From Desulfobacterales bacterium (GTDB lineage: Bacteria; Desulfobacterota; Desulfobacteria; Desulfobacterales; JAUCGF01), in contig JAOZRC010000148.1 in the NCBI GenBank assembly GCA_029940345.1, forward strand, positions 1 to 9,923: DNA of 9,923 bases, given 5' to 3'. The notes beneath the pieces are model-generated. The model worked only from the letters and a program-made list of their open reading frames with translations. It was not told the origin of the DNA and searched no databases. The first letter of the stretch is position 1, and every line of letters starts with the position of its first letter. Shown here in pieces: positions 1 to 6,090 of the stretch. A program made the position numbers and the translations under genes.

Positions 1-475
1 AACGAAGTAATTGCTTTGCATATTCACGGCCTTTTAATTGAAAAAATTCTGAATCACTATCCGCTTGAACACGCTCATCAAACCATTTAAGATTCACCGA
101 ATGGTTTCTATCAGGAGAAATTGGATAATTGCGGCCCAGTTCTTTCAATTTTTGATGAAAATCCTGAATAGCCTGCAATTCCGATGTTGAAAATTGTATT
201 TTAACTGAAACTTCAGGCTCAAATTGCCCCCAATTATCTCCAATCAATTCATAATTAAAACCAGGCCATTCTAATTCAGATAAGTTGTGTAATCGATTTG
301 TGGCTGTGCCTACTGTAGCTGCGATGGCTTGTAACAGGCTTGTCTTACCAGAGCCATTCATACCCAAAAGAATTATGATGTCTTGTGCCAATCCGGTTTC
401 CGGATTGGTGAAGTCAAATAGCGGGGGCTTCCAAAATTTTTTAAAATGCCTCAAATGCACACTTTGTATTTTCAT
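1..475 (-). CDS. AAA/SMC-type ATPase, N-terminal part (cut by window edge)
   Basis: The first 158 codons are visible, with no stop before the left edge. The start is the ATG at 475, preceded by GAGG five bases upstream. The protein opens with MKIQSVHLRHFKKF, the usual first strand of RecF/SMC-like and OLD-like ATPases, and has a clear Walker A motif GMNGSGKT at residues 38-45 (Lys44, Thr45). An insertion-rich region follows, as expected before the Q-loop; Walker B and the signature motif would lie outside the window. The family binds and hydrolyses ATP through dimerised head domains, often acting on DNA or gating a partner nuclease. The gene lies 18 bp after the Uma2 gene on the same strand, so co-transcription is likely. 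The specific role is unknown; an ATPase of a defence or repair system is one possibility. The ATPase call is firm, the subfamily is not. Confidence 0.85.
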   Translation of the reverse strand, partial: MKIQSVHLRHFKKFWKPPLFDFTNPETGLAQDIIILLGMNGSGKTSLLQAIAATVGTATNRLHNLSELEWPGFNYELIGDNWGQFEPEVSVKIQFSTSELQAIQDFHQKLKELGRNYPISPDRNHSVNLKWFDERVQADSDSEFFQLKGREYAKQLLR

Positions 476-493
476 GTCAACCTCAGTGCCGGG

Positions 494-1129
494 TTATATT
501 GGCTTTTTGTTTCGTTCAGTTTTTTTTAATACCAATTGATTTCGCCTCATATGCTGTTCACTGAATTTTACTTCTCTATAAACATCATGCACTGGAAGAT
601 CGCACTTTATGGATTCAATGTTGACAATATCTTCCGGTTTTTCATATTTTGAATATATCCAAGTGTCATCCTTTTGTCGCAAGAATTTTTCGATTTTTCG
701 AAAATATTGTGAAACGAGAATGTATTCAGAAAATGTGCTAATATACTGATAATGTGAAAATTTATCTCCTCGGTCATAGGCTTCAGTTGAATCAGAAAGA
801 ATTTCTATTATCACAATGGGATTTATAAGAATATCACTGTATTCATCATCATATTCTTCATTTCCGCAAACAACAACTATATCAGGATATGTGTATTTTT
901 CGATTTCCTTCACTTTTACTTTCATGTCGCTTGCAAAAATGCTACATGGCTTTTCAAGTAATTGATTTCCTAACACCCTGACAATATTGGTTGATATTTT
1001 ATTGTGTTCTCGGCTTGCACCAGCCATTGCAAAAATTTCACCATCAAAGTATTCACTTTTTATCTCAGATCCTCTCTCTAAAGCCAAATATTCTTCAGAC
1101 GTAATTTCAGTTTTTTTTTGTAGTAGCAT
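494..1129 (-). CDS. Uma2-family (DUF820) putative PD-(D/E)XK endonuclease
   Basis: The 211-residue protein matches the Uma2 layout: an N-terminal helix TSEEYLALE, a strand-turn YFDGEIFAMAGAS (Asp29, Glu31), the strand YPDIVVV carrying Asp83, and the core strand PIVIIEILSDST with Glu109, followed by YDRGDKFSHY with Lys123. These acidic residues and the lysine occupy the positions of the nuclease site in restriction-like folds. Length is typical (about 180-210). The family is abundant in cyanobacteria and other environmental bacteria; most members have no known biological role, and nuclease activity is predicted from fold. I prefer the ATG at 1129; a GTG at 1138 is in frame three codons earlier, but neither has a strong Shine-Dalgarno. 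The gene has a plausible promoter (1158-1186), and the AAA-type ATPase gene follows 18 bp after its stop. The C-terminal 20 residues are lysine/arginine-rich. Confidence 0.88.
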   Translation of the reverse strand: MLLQKKTEITSEEYLALERGSEIKSEYFDGEIFAMAGASREHNKISTNIVRVLGNQLLEKPCSIFASDMKVKVKEIEKYTYPDIVVVCGNEEYDDEYSDILINPIVIIEILSDSTEAYDRGDKFSHYQYISTFSEYILVSQYFRKIEKFLRQKDDTWIYSKYEKPEDIVNIESIKCDLPVHDVYREVKFSEQHMRRNQLVLKKTERNKKPI

Positions 1130-1157
1130 AGTAACCACTTGCTATTGTTTTATATTA

Positions 1158-1186
1158 ATTATTTGACTTATTTAAAATAATTCCAA
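1158..1186 (-). promoter_or_regulatory. Probable sigma-70 promoter of the Uma2-ATPase unit
   Basis: On the minus strand, TTGGAA (1186-1181) and AATAAT (1163-1158) are separated by exactly 17 bases. This would start transcription near 1151, giving a leader of roughly 20 bases before the ATG at 1129. The surrounding DNA is very AT-rich, so a chance match is possible. Confidence 0.4.
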
Positions 1187-1194
1187 CTTATAAA

Positions 1195-1221
1195 TCTTAC
1201 GATTATTGATAAATCGTAAGA
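1195..1221. repeat. Perfect 10-bp dyad upstream of the Uma2 promoter
   Basis: TCTTACGATT (1195-1204) and AATCGTAAGA (1212-1221) are exact reverse complements around a 7-base centre. The dyad lies just upstream of the proposed -35 hexamer, where an activator or repressor could bind. No T-rich tract follows on either strand in terminator fashion, so an operator is more likely than a terminator. The rest of 1222-1431 shows only AT-rich DNA without a supported gene. Confidence 0.5.
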
Positions 1222-1431
1222 CAATTCTATTTATTTTGCCTGATATTATTAAATAGTGCCTAGTCGAAAAGAATTAATCACTTAAATTTACACTGTTAAG
1301 GTTAGGTTATGTTTGTCCAATTGAAGATTTTAATCTCATTAATATTATTCGTATAAATAAATATCTCATTCAATACAGTCAATATTTTGCATAACAGAGT
1401 ATGAGAATTTAAGAAAATCTTCGTTTTGAAA

Positions 1432-1629
1432 TTAATGCTGAGAAGTATATTTTGCCGCCACTTTCCCTAACAGTTTCTGTATTTTTTCGGAATTGACAGC
1501 CTCAATGACGCAGGTATCGAAATTTCGTTCATTTGCCTCTTCTTCCAGAAGCTCATAAAGTCTGTCCATATTCTCAATCATAAGATATGCAAGCTGGTCC
1601 TGCTGACTGTTATATCTTTCTGATGCCAT
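1432..1629 (-). CDS. Small acidic helical protein of unknown function (possibly 5'-truncated)
   Basis: A 65-residue product, rich in Glu and predicted almost wholly helical, with a central stretch MDRLYELLEEEANERNFD. I do not recognise the family. The ATG at 1629 has only a poor ribosome site. A much better one, GAGG with a 7-base spacer, stands before an ATG at 1659 in the same frame, but that frame meets TGA at codon 4 (1650-1648). Read through, it would add MTK-stop-LSEAFT in front of the present start. So either the gene has suffered a nonsense mutation and is now translated by re-initiation at 1629, or the start is simply weak. No membrane segment, zinc motif or DNA-binding motif is visible. 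The broken gene to its right lies on the same strand 113 bp away. Confidence 0.55.
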   Translation of the reverse strand: MASERYNSQQDQLAYLMIENMDRLYELLEEEANERNFDTCVIEAVNSEKIQKLLGKVAAKYTSQH

Positions 1630-1742
1630 GGTAAATGCTTCACTGAGTCATTTTGTCATTTTTATACCTCTATACTATCCCTTATCTGCCGAAAAATAAC
1701 GGGGAATTAACCGGTTGCCGGGGCCGTTTCCGCAATCCGTGT

Positions 1743-2650
1743 TTAATGATTTGTTATGCTAATATTTATAGCACCGTATCTAAATTGTTTCGTTGTGGTT
1801 AGATTATTTAGTGTGCTAGAGGTAACACCTTTTAAATATTTCTCCGCAATATTTACCAGTTCTGGATCTGTCTTGGCTTCATAACACATCAAGTAGTAAA
1901 TTTCCGATCTATGCTTAGTGGGTAAATCAACATAAAACTTATGGCCTTGAGTTCCGTTTGGCTCTACGTCACTAATAAGATCAAAGTCATTAATTACAGC
2001 AATGACATTAGGATCGTTTATTTTTGAAGGGATAGTAACTGGTTTATCTGTTATCCACAGATTTGTTGGTTGAATTTTAACTCTGTAATCCGTTAGATTT
2101 TTTGTATCAAATACAATACCGAGTTTATTGTTGTTATATTCAATCTTTTCATTAATTTTAAAATCAAAATTTGGCCTTAAACCACTAATTAGTTTTAATG
2201 TATCTGAAGTAAATGAAACTTACTCTTTTGAGGCCAGTAAATTTTGGTTTGCCTTCAATAATGATAATTCCAACTGTTTTATTTTTATATCAACCTTATT
2301 CGACTCGGCCTCATACTTGCCAACAAGAAAATATCCACCGATCGTTAACGCTAAAAAGTTAGCGACCGCCAACGCTAAGTACAAATATCAATAAATGTCA
2401 GACCTCGGAAATTCAAAATGACATATTTCATATAACATACTGAAATAATATATTATTTTAATACTCGGCATGACAAATTGGACATTCGCGCCGAGCATCA
2501 AATTTTATAACATTTTGATTTAATAAGATATATTTTAATTGATTTTTTGGAATTTATAGAAAAAAGTGATAAAAGTGTCCAAAAAATCAGCACAATTTCG
2601 ATGCCAATTTACGAGGTCTGAAATGTAAACTTTTTTGTATTGCTTTCCAT
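1743..2650 (-). pseudogene. Broken gene for a membrane-anchored protein of unknown function
   Basis: The reading frame from 2384 to the TAA at 1745-1743 spans 213 codons with one internal stop, TAA at 2222-2220. Before it lies a hydrophobic segment (YLALAVANFLALTIGGYFLV) followed by a charged coiled-coil-like stretch ending LLKANQNLLASKE. After it come about 158 codons of a soluble domain containing NKLGIVFDTKN and GHKFYVDLPTK, ending ISITNH. Upstream, a 224-bp inverted-repeat element interrupts the gene. With the element and one copy of its 4-bp duplication removed, an ATG at 2650, with AGG seven bases before it, reads MESNTKKFTFIDI and then needs one extra T to join the membrane segment. 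The ancestral product would thus be about 225 residues with a short cytoplasmic tail, one membrane helix and an outside domain. I recognise no family. Three independent lesions make function unlikely, although a TTG at 2384 could still start a short fragment. Confidence 0.75.
2398..2621. mobile_element. MITE-like 224-bp element with terminal inverted repeats
   Basis: The ends are TCAGACCTCGGAAATT (2398-2413) and, read inward on the other strand, TCAGACCTCGTAAATT (2621-2606): 15 of 16 positions match. AATG flanks it on both sides (2394-2397 and 2622-2625), a likely 4-bp target duplication. The interior is about 75-80% AT, has no convincing gene, and holds a CTCGGC/GCCGAG stem (2464-2469 with 2490-2495). 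The size, ends and lack of a transposase fit a non-autonomous miniature element moved by an enzyme encoded elsewhere. It sits in the 5' part of a broken gene, which supports a real insertion. The parent transposase family cannot be told from the ends alone. Confidence 0.7.
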
Positions 2651-2674
2651 GACGATACCTATGCATAACCAGTG

Positions 2675-2703
2675 ATTATACGGTTTTTTTTTCGGCTAAT
2701 ATG
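2675..2703 (-). promoter_or_regulatory. Promoter of the broken membrane-protein gene
   Basis: A perfect -10 hexamer TATAAT (2680-2675) stands 25 bases before the reconstructed ATG at 2650. A 17-base spacer containing nine A residues separates it from CATATT (2703-2698), a poor -35. The weak -35 lies inside a perfect dyad (2692-2723), which suggests dependence on, or blocking by, a DNA-binding regulator. Confidence 0.5.
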
Positions 2704-2723
2704 AAGTTTCACATATTAGCCGA
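2692..2723. repeat. Perfect 12-bp dyad, candidate operator
   Basis: TCGGCTAATATG (2692-2703) and CATATTAGCCGA (2712-2723) are exact reverse complements around an 8-base centre. The T run lies to the left, so the dyad has no trailing U-tract in either direction and does not read as an intrinsic terminator. It overlaps the -35 of the promoter at 2675-2703. The remaining gap up to the next gene (2724-2858) shows nothing further that I can support. Confidence 0.55.
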
Positions 2724-2858
2724 CACGAATTTTGATTTACTTAAAACAGCTATAGTATTTCGATTTCAAGCAACAGTGTGATATCATACTTCTATTTTTC
2801 ATTATTTTCAAACGCTGCCAATAAAGTGTAAGAATCAATTAAACTTGCAGATAATCTT

Positions 2859-4655
2859 TTAGGAAACTTCATAATTTTTTACAGCTATATTTTTAAGCTT
2901 ATATAGCAAATCGGTGACATCAACATTCTGGGGACAATGCTCCTGACATTGGTAACAGGTCAGACAGTCCCAGATCATGGGTGCGCCGGACGCCATCTCG
3001 GTCTGGCCTAAACCCAGGCTGCACATGATCTGATGCGGCAGCAATCCCAATTCTTCCTCCGGATGTTCATAATTATTTACCACCGGACAGACCGTGGTGC
3101 AATTCTGACAGCCAAAACAGTGGGTGAATGTTGATGCATCGGCAATCTGTTTGACGGAGGCGGAGGCATCTTCTTTCAATTCCATGATACGGTGTGGGTC
3201 TGACAGTGTATTAAATTGGCCGGCAACCGCTTGCCGCGTTTTTTCGATTGGCAAGGTGTAGGCTTCCGCTGATGGTGCATCTGATGGTGCATCTTGATAG
3301 CCGTTGGTGTTCCGTAACGCGCGTACAAAAGAAAAAGGCGAAATCATCAACGGTTCCGGCGCATTTTTTTGAACCAGGTCTTCGCGAACATTGAACCATA
3401 GAGCGTGTAAATTGATTCCCGAAGGACACACAACGGTGCAGCGGTCGCAGTTGGTGCAAAGATAAACGCCTTCACAAATTGCCCTGACCGTTTCTGGCTC
3501 CGGATTTTTATCAGCGACAAAATCTTTCAAGCAGGCCATTTTTTCCGAAGGCAGAATATATTTATTATTCAGCGCTTCAGCGGCCATCATGGCCGAACAG
3601 GTCAGGCTGCATGTTCCGCAATGGGTGCAGGCATCCAGTTCCATAATTTGCCGCGTAACAATATTGGCGGCAAGCGCGGTTTTATCATCCATGACCGCAT
3701 TGACCAAAAGACTGACAGGAGTTGCGATGATATGAAACATTTTACTGAAAGGCAGATAGGCCAAACCGATAAAACAGGCAATAAAGTGAATGTAATACAA
3801 AATCAGGATGCCATTGCTGCGATCTATCCCTATGGCCACGGAACGCATCATTTTGGCCAATGTATATCCGACAAACGCATATTGGGCGGGCGCATGGCAG
3901 GCAGCGCAATTGTCCCCATTTAATTCACGGCCTTCGTCAATGACATCGCTGTTAAAAGGGCCGCTCACATTGGGTGAAACCAGTCCGTACTCTTGCACCC
4001 AAAACTGTTCCAACGCGGAAATCTCTTCATCATCATCCATACCGGCGAAATCTTCCACCATTCTGGTAAAGTCGGAATAAGACGTGATTTTGGTCGCTTC
4101 CAGAAAAATGCCGCTTATCATAATCACAGCCAGAATAATGATCGCATAGTGATCGCGGCCGTTTGTGCTTAAACGGGGAACTTTAAGAATAAAGCGACGG
4201 TAAACGGCGATTCCCAATCCGATCAGAACCATGAAGCCAAACATATCTCTCAAAAAGAAATAGGGATTTATCGTGGAATAATAGTCGCTGAAAAGCGCCG
4301 CCGTAATGGTCTCATCCAACGCATGGAAAAGCAGCAGCAACATAAAACCAACCCAAATAAAGCTATGCATCAGCCAGCGTAACCAATCCTGCTTCAATAT
4401 TTTTTGCTGTAGTATGATGTCGAGCAAAAAGGATTTGATAAGCAAACCGATTTTAGGGCTGAAAATAGCGCCCCCGATTCCTTTGAGAGCCGCGGCAAAA
4501 CGTTGTGAGGTTGTGATTCCGGCGGATATGACGCCAATCGGTCGGCTAATCCATATATATAAACGGTGGATCAAACCGATGGCGAATATAGCCAGTGCAA
4601 GATAAAGTAATGTCGTGAACGTACTTTGGGTTGTGTGGAAGAGAGTGGTAAGCAT
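2859..4655 (-). CDS. Membrane redox protein: NarI-like cytochrome b with a heme c site and four [4Fe-4S] motifs
   Basis: This 598-residue protein has five predicted membrane helices (about 14-35, 93-115, 133-152, 170-188, 283-305), matching NarI topology with the N-terminus outside and the C-terminus in the cytoplasm. His97/His111 and His290/His308 are candidate b-heme ligands; the last pair is 18 residues apart, as in NarI. The loop between helices 4 and 5 would be periplasmic and carries CAACH (250-254), a heme c site. The cytoplasmic part has CX2CX2CX3C motifs at Cys343-353, 400-410, 513-523 and 564-574, i.e. two HdrC-like dicluster modules. No CCG domain is present, so it lacks the catalytic module of HdrD/DsrK-type proteins. 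It probably passes electrons between the quinone pool or periplasmic cytochromes and an unknown cytoplasmic partner. The ATG at 4655 has AAGGAG with a long 12-base spacer. It stands alone on its strand. Confidence 0.88.
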   Translation of the reverse strand: MLTTLFHTTQSTFTTLLYLALAIFAIGLIHRLYIWISRPIGVISAGITTSQRFAAALKGIGGAIFSPKIGLLIKSFLLDIILQQKILKQDWLRWLMHSFIWVGFMLLLLFHALDETITAALFSDYYSTINPYFFLRDMFGFMVLIGLGIAVYRRFILKVPRLSTNGRDHYAIIILAVIMISGIFLEATKITSYSDFTRMVEDFAGMDDDEEISALEQFWVQEYGLVSPNVSGPFNSDVIDEGRELNGDNCAACHAPAQYAFVGYTLAKMMRSVAIGIDRSNGILILYYIHFIACFIGLAYLPFSKMFHIIATPVSLLVNAVMDDKTALAANIVTRQIMELDACTHCGTCSLTCSAMMAAEALNNKYILPSEKMACLKDFVADKNPEPETVRAICEGVYLCTNCDRCTVVCPSGINLHALWFNVREDLVQKNAPEPLMISPFSFVRALRNTNGYQDAPSDAPSAEAYTLPIEKTRQAVAGQFNTLSDPHRIMELKEDASASVKQIADASTFTHCFGCQNCTTVCPVVNNYEHPEEELGLLPHQIMCSLGLGQTEMASGAPMIWDCLTCYQCQEHCPQNVDVTDLLYKLKNIAVKNYEVS

Positions 4656-4721
4656 TCGTAAAATTATCTCCTTTGTCTGCCAAGATGGCCGTACAAGTCC
4701 GATTGTATATTTTTATCAGAT

Positions 4722-4747
4722 AGCCAATTGGCAACATCCGATTGGCT
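4722..4747. promoter_or_regulatory. Near-perfect dyad upstream of the redox gene, candidate operator
   Basis: AGCCAATTGG (4722-4731) pairs with CCGATTGGCT (4738-4747), 9 of 10 positions, around CAACAT. It lies 67-92 bases before the ATG of the redox gene, a usual place for an operator. A related CCAATTGG recurs near 4897-4904. The inner part GCCAATTGGC is itself palindromic. Confidence 0.4.
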
Positions 4748-4921
4748 TTAAATCTTATTCAATAGCATCACTTTTTAGTAAAAGCAATAAAAACCAAGTG
4801 AACAAATGAGCCTAAGAAAAAAAATCCTTTTCTTTTGTTTAATTTTTATGTTATAAGAATTCTAGTATCCGTTCCTCCCCACTTGACAAATATTCCCAAT
4901 TGGAAAAATCAAAATCGGAAG

Positions 4922-5092
4922 TATACTCGGCAAGGTCATAATTTGTGATTTTCAAAATTATGTTTTCAGGCATCAGGTTTCAGCCTTTAGCGTAAACGTC
5001 CTGACACTTGAACACTGACACCTTATAAGCGTATGTTTGGATATATGATAATCATAAAATGAAAATCACAAATTATAGCCTTTGCAAGTATA
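4922..5092. repeat. Long inverted-repeat element (MITE-like) in the divergent intergenic gap
   Basis: A perfect 17-bp arm, ATAATTTGTGATTTTCA at 4938-4954, recurs in reverse complement at 5060-5076. With small gaps the match extends outward through GCAA(A)GG and TATACT, giving imperfect arms of about 33 bases (4922-4954 and 5060-5092). The 105-bp interior contains CAGGTTTCAG and, further on, CTGACACTTGAACACTGACAC, a partly self-complementary pair that looks like a dispersed repeat. No gene is supported inside. The element fills much of the 558-bp space between the divergent genes at 4655 and 5214; 4748-4921 shows nothing else that I can support. Confidence 0.6.
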
Positions 5093-5143
5093 TATCAACG
5101 TTGAACGAATTAAAAAGTCGTTTAACAGCAGGAGATAAGCTAT

Positions 5144-5165
5144 TGTTCAGGCATTCGCCTGAACA
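5144..5165 (+). promoter_or_regulatory. Strong stem-loop in the leader of the membrane-TPR gene
   Basis: TGTTCAGGC and GCCTGAACA form a perfect 9-bp stem with the 4-base loop ATTC, ending 48 bases before the ATG at 5214. No T run follows, so it is not a standard terminator. It could be an operator dyad or an RNA structure stabilising the leader. Confidence 0.45.
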
Positions 5166-5213
5166 TCTATACGTTCGCTGTGCGGTAACATCTGCAACAA
5201 AAGGAGATAACTT

Positions 5214-6026
5214 ATGTCGGAAGATCAATTCAACACTGTTTCAGACCGTGTTTATCAACTGGAGCAAACCAATTTAAAGCGCAATATTCAAAATCGCGCG
5301 ACCATTATTATCCAATTCTTTCTATTGCTGGTTGCTATCCTTGCGATCGGCTACTACTTTTATCAACATCTTGAAGACGAAATACAGGAAGTTAATCTGA
5401 CCCAATCGCTGCATTTTTCCAAACTCACGGATAACAAACTCAGCGCCAAGATAGCTGCCCAAATTGTTAACCAAATTGAAAATAATGAGCAGGTTCGCAC
5501 AGCGGTTAAAAAAATTGTTGAGGACGATTATCAAGGAAGAATCGAAGAAACGCCTTTCACAGGAGAAGAAATTGAAAAAACGGAAGAAACACCTCCCCAA
5601 ATATCGGAACAGGTCATGGAAACCGACAAACCTGCGATTGAAACAGTAGATGTTTCGGAAACTGTTCCCGAAAAAGTTACCGATGAAAGTATCAAGCAAG
5701 AACAAACCGACCCAGGGCCGCCCAAAGATTTCAAAGCGGCTTTAAAATTTGAAACCGAAGGTTTTACCCATCTTTTAGCAGGGGAGTTTGATAAAGCGAT
5801 AACCGCATTTACGAATGCTGAAGTCAACGCTGCCAGTTATCATCAAGTATACGAAATTGCACGTTTGCTGCGCAAAGAAAGAGCGAACCTGGATGACCTC
5901 GAGAAACGCAGACTGATTTATCAACAAATCGTGAGCGATATGTCTTATGGTGCTCCGCCGGAGATGCTTGATCAACTGAAAAAATTAGCGAGTGAAGATG
6001 GTATCGTTATCAAAACGGATGGCTGA
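5214..6026 (+). CDS. Single-pass membrane protein with acidic linker and a TPR-like C-terminal domain
   Basis: The ATG at 5214 has an excellent AAGGAG with a 7-base spacer. The 270-residue protein has a cytoplasmic N-terminal tail (1-29), one membrane helix (about 30-50, IIIQFFLLLVAILAIGYYF), a helical region (52-105), a disordered Glu/Pro/Thr-rich linker (about 108-172), and a helical domain from 173. Within it, residues 179-204 (GFTHLLAGEFDKAITAFTNAE) resemble one tetratricopeptide repeat. Such architecture suits an anchored scaffold that binds another protein. No enzymatic motif is visible and I know no named family. The response regulator gene starts 64 bp downstream on the same strand, so the two are probably co-transcribed and may act together in signalling. 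Tandem stops TGA TAA end the frame. Confidence 0.82.
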   Translation: MSEDQFNTVSDRVYQLEQTNLKRNIQNRATIIIQFFLLLVAILAIGYYFYQHLEDEIQEVNLTQSLHFSKLTDNKLSAKIAAQIVNQIENNEQVRTAVKKIVEDDYQGRIEETPFTGEEIEKTEETPPQISEQVMETDKPAIETVDVSETVPEKVTDESIKQEQTDPGPPKDFKAALKFETEGFTHLLAGEFDKAITAFTNAEVNAASYHQVYEIARLLRKERANLDDLEKRRLIYQQIVSDMSYGAPPEMLDQLKKLASEDGIVIKTDG

Positions 6027-6040
6027 TAATCATGCTCTGG

Positions 6041-6057
6041 GCGGAACAGCTTTCCGC
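6041..6057 (+). repeat. Small hairpin between the two signalling genes
   Basis: GCGGAA and TTCCGC form a 6-bp stem around CAGCT in the 64-base gap, 33 bases before the next start. Only a short TTT follows the stem, so at most it is a weak attenuator or processing site. Confidence 0.25.
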
Positions 6058-6090
6058 TTTACATGAATTTGAAAGCCTAAGGGGAAACAA

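Noticed and set aside
2128..2394. Plus-strand open frame of 88 codons
   Set aside because: It lies antisense to the reconstructed broken gene, whose minus-strand translation gives a coherent membrane segment and domain; the plus frame has no ribosome site.
2691..2723. Perfect dyad read as a terminator of the redox gene
   Set aside because: On the minus strand the stem is followed by A residues, not T residues, and it overlaps a promoter instead.
3211..4605. Several open frames on both strands within the redox gene
   Set aside because: They are shadows of the long frame, which has continuous cysteine motifs and membrane helices.
5059..5277. Plus-strand open frame of 72 codons upstream of and overlapping the membrane-TPR gene
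   Set aside because: It starts inside the inverted-repeat element, overlaps the well-supported ATG at 5214 in another frame, and has no recognisable features or ribosome site.
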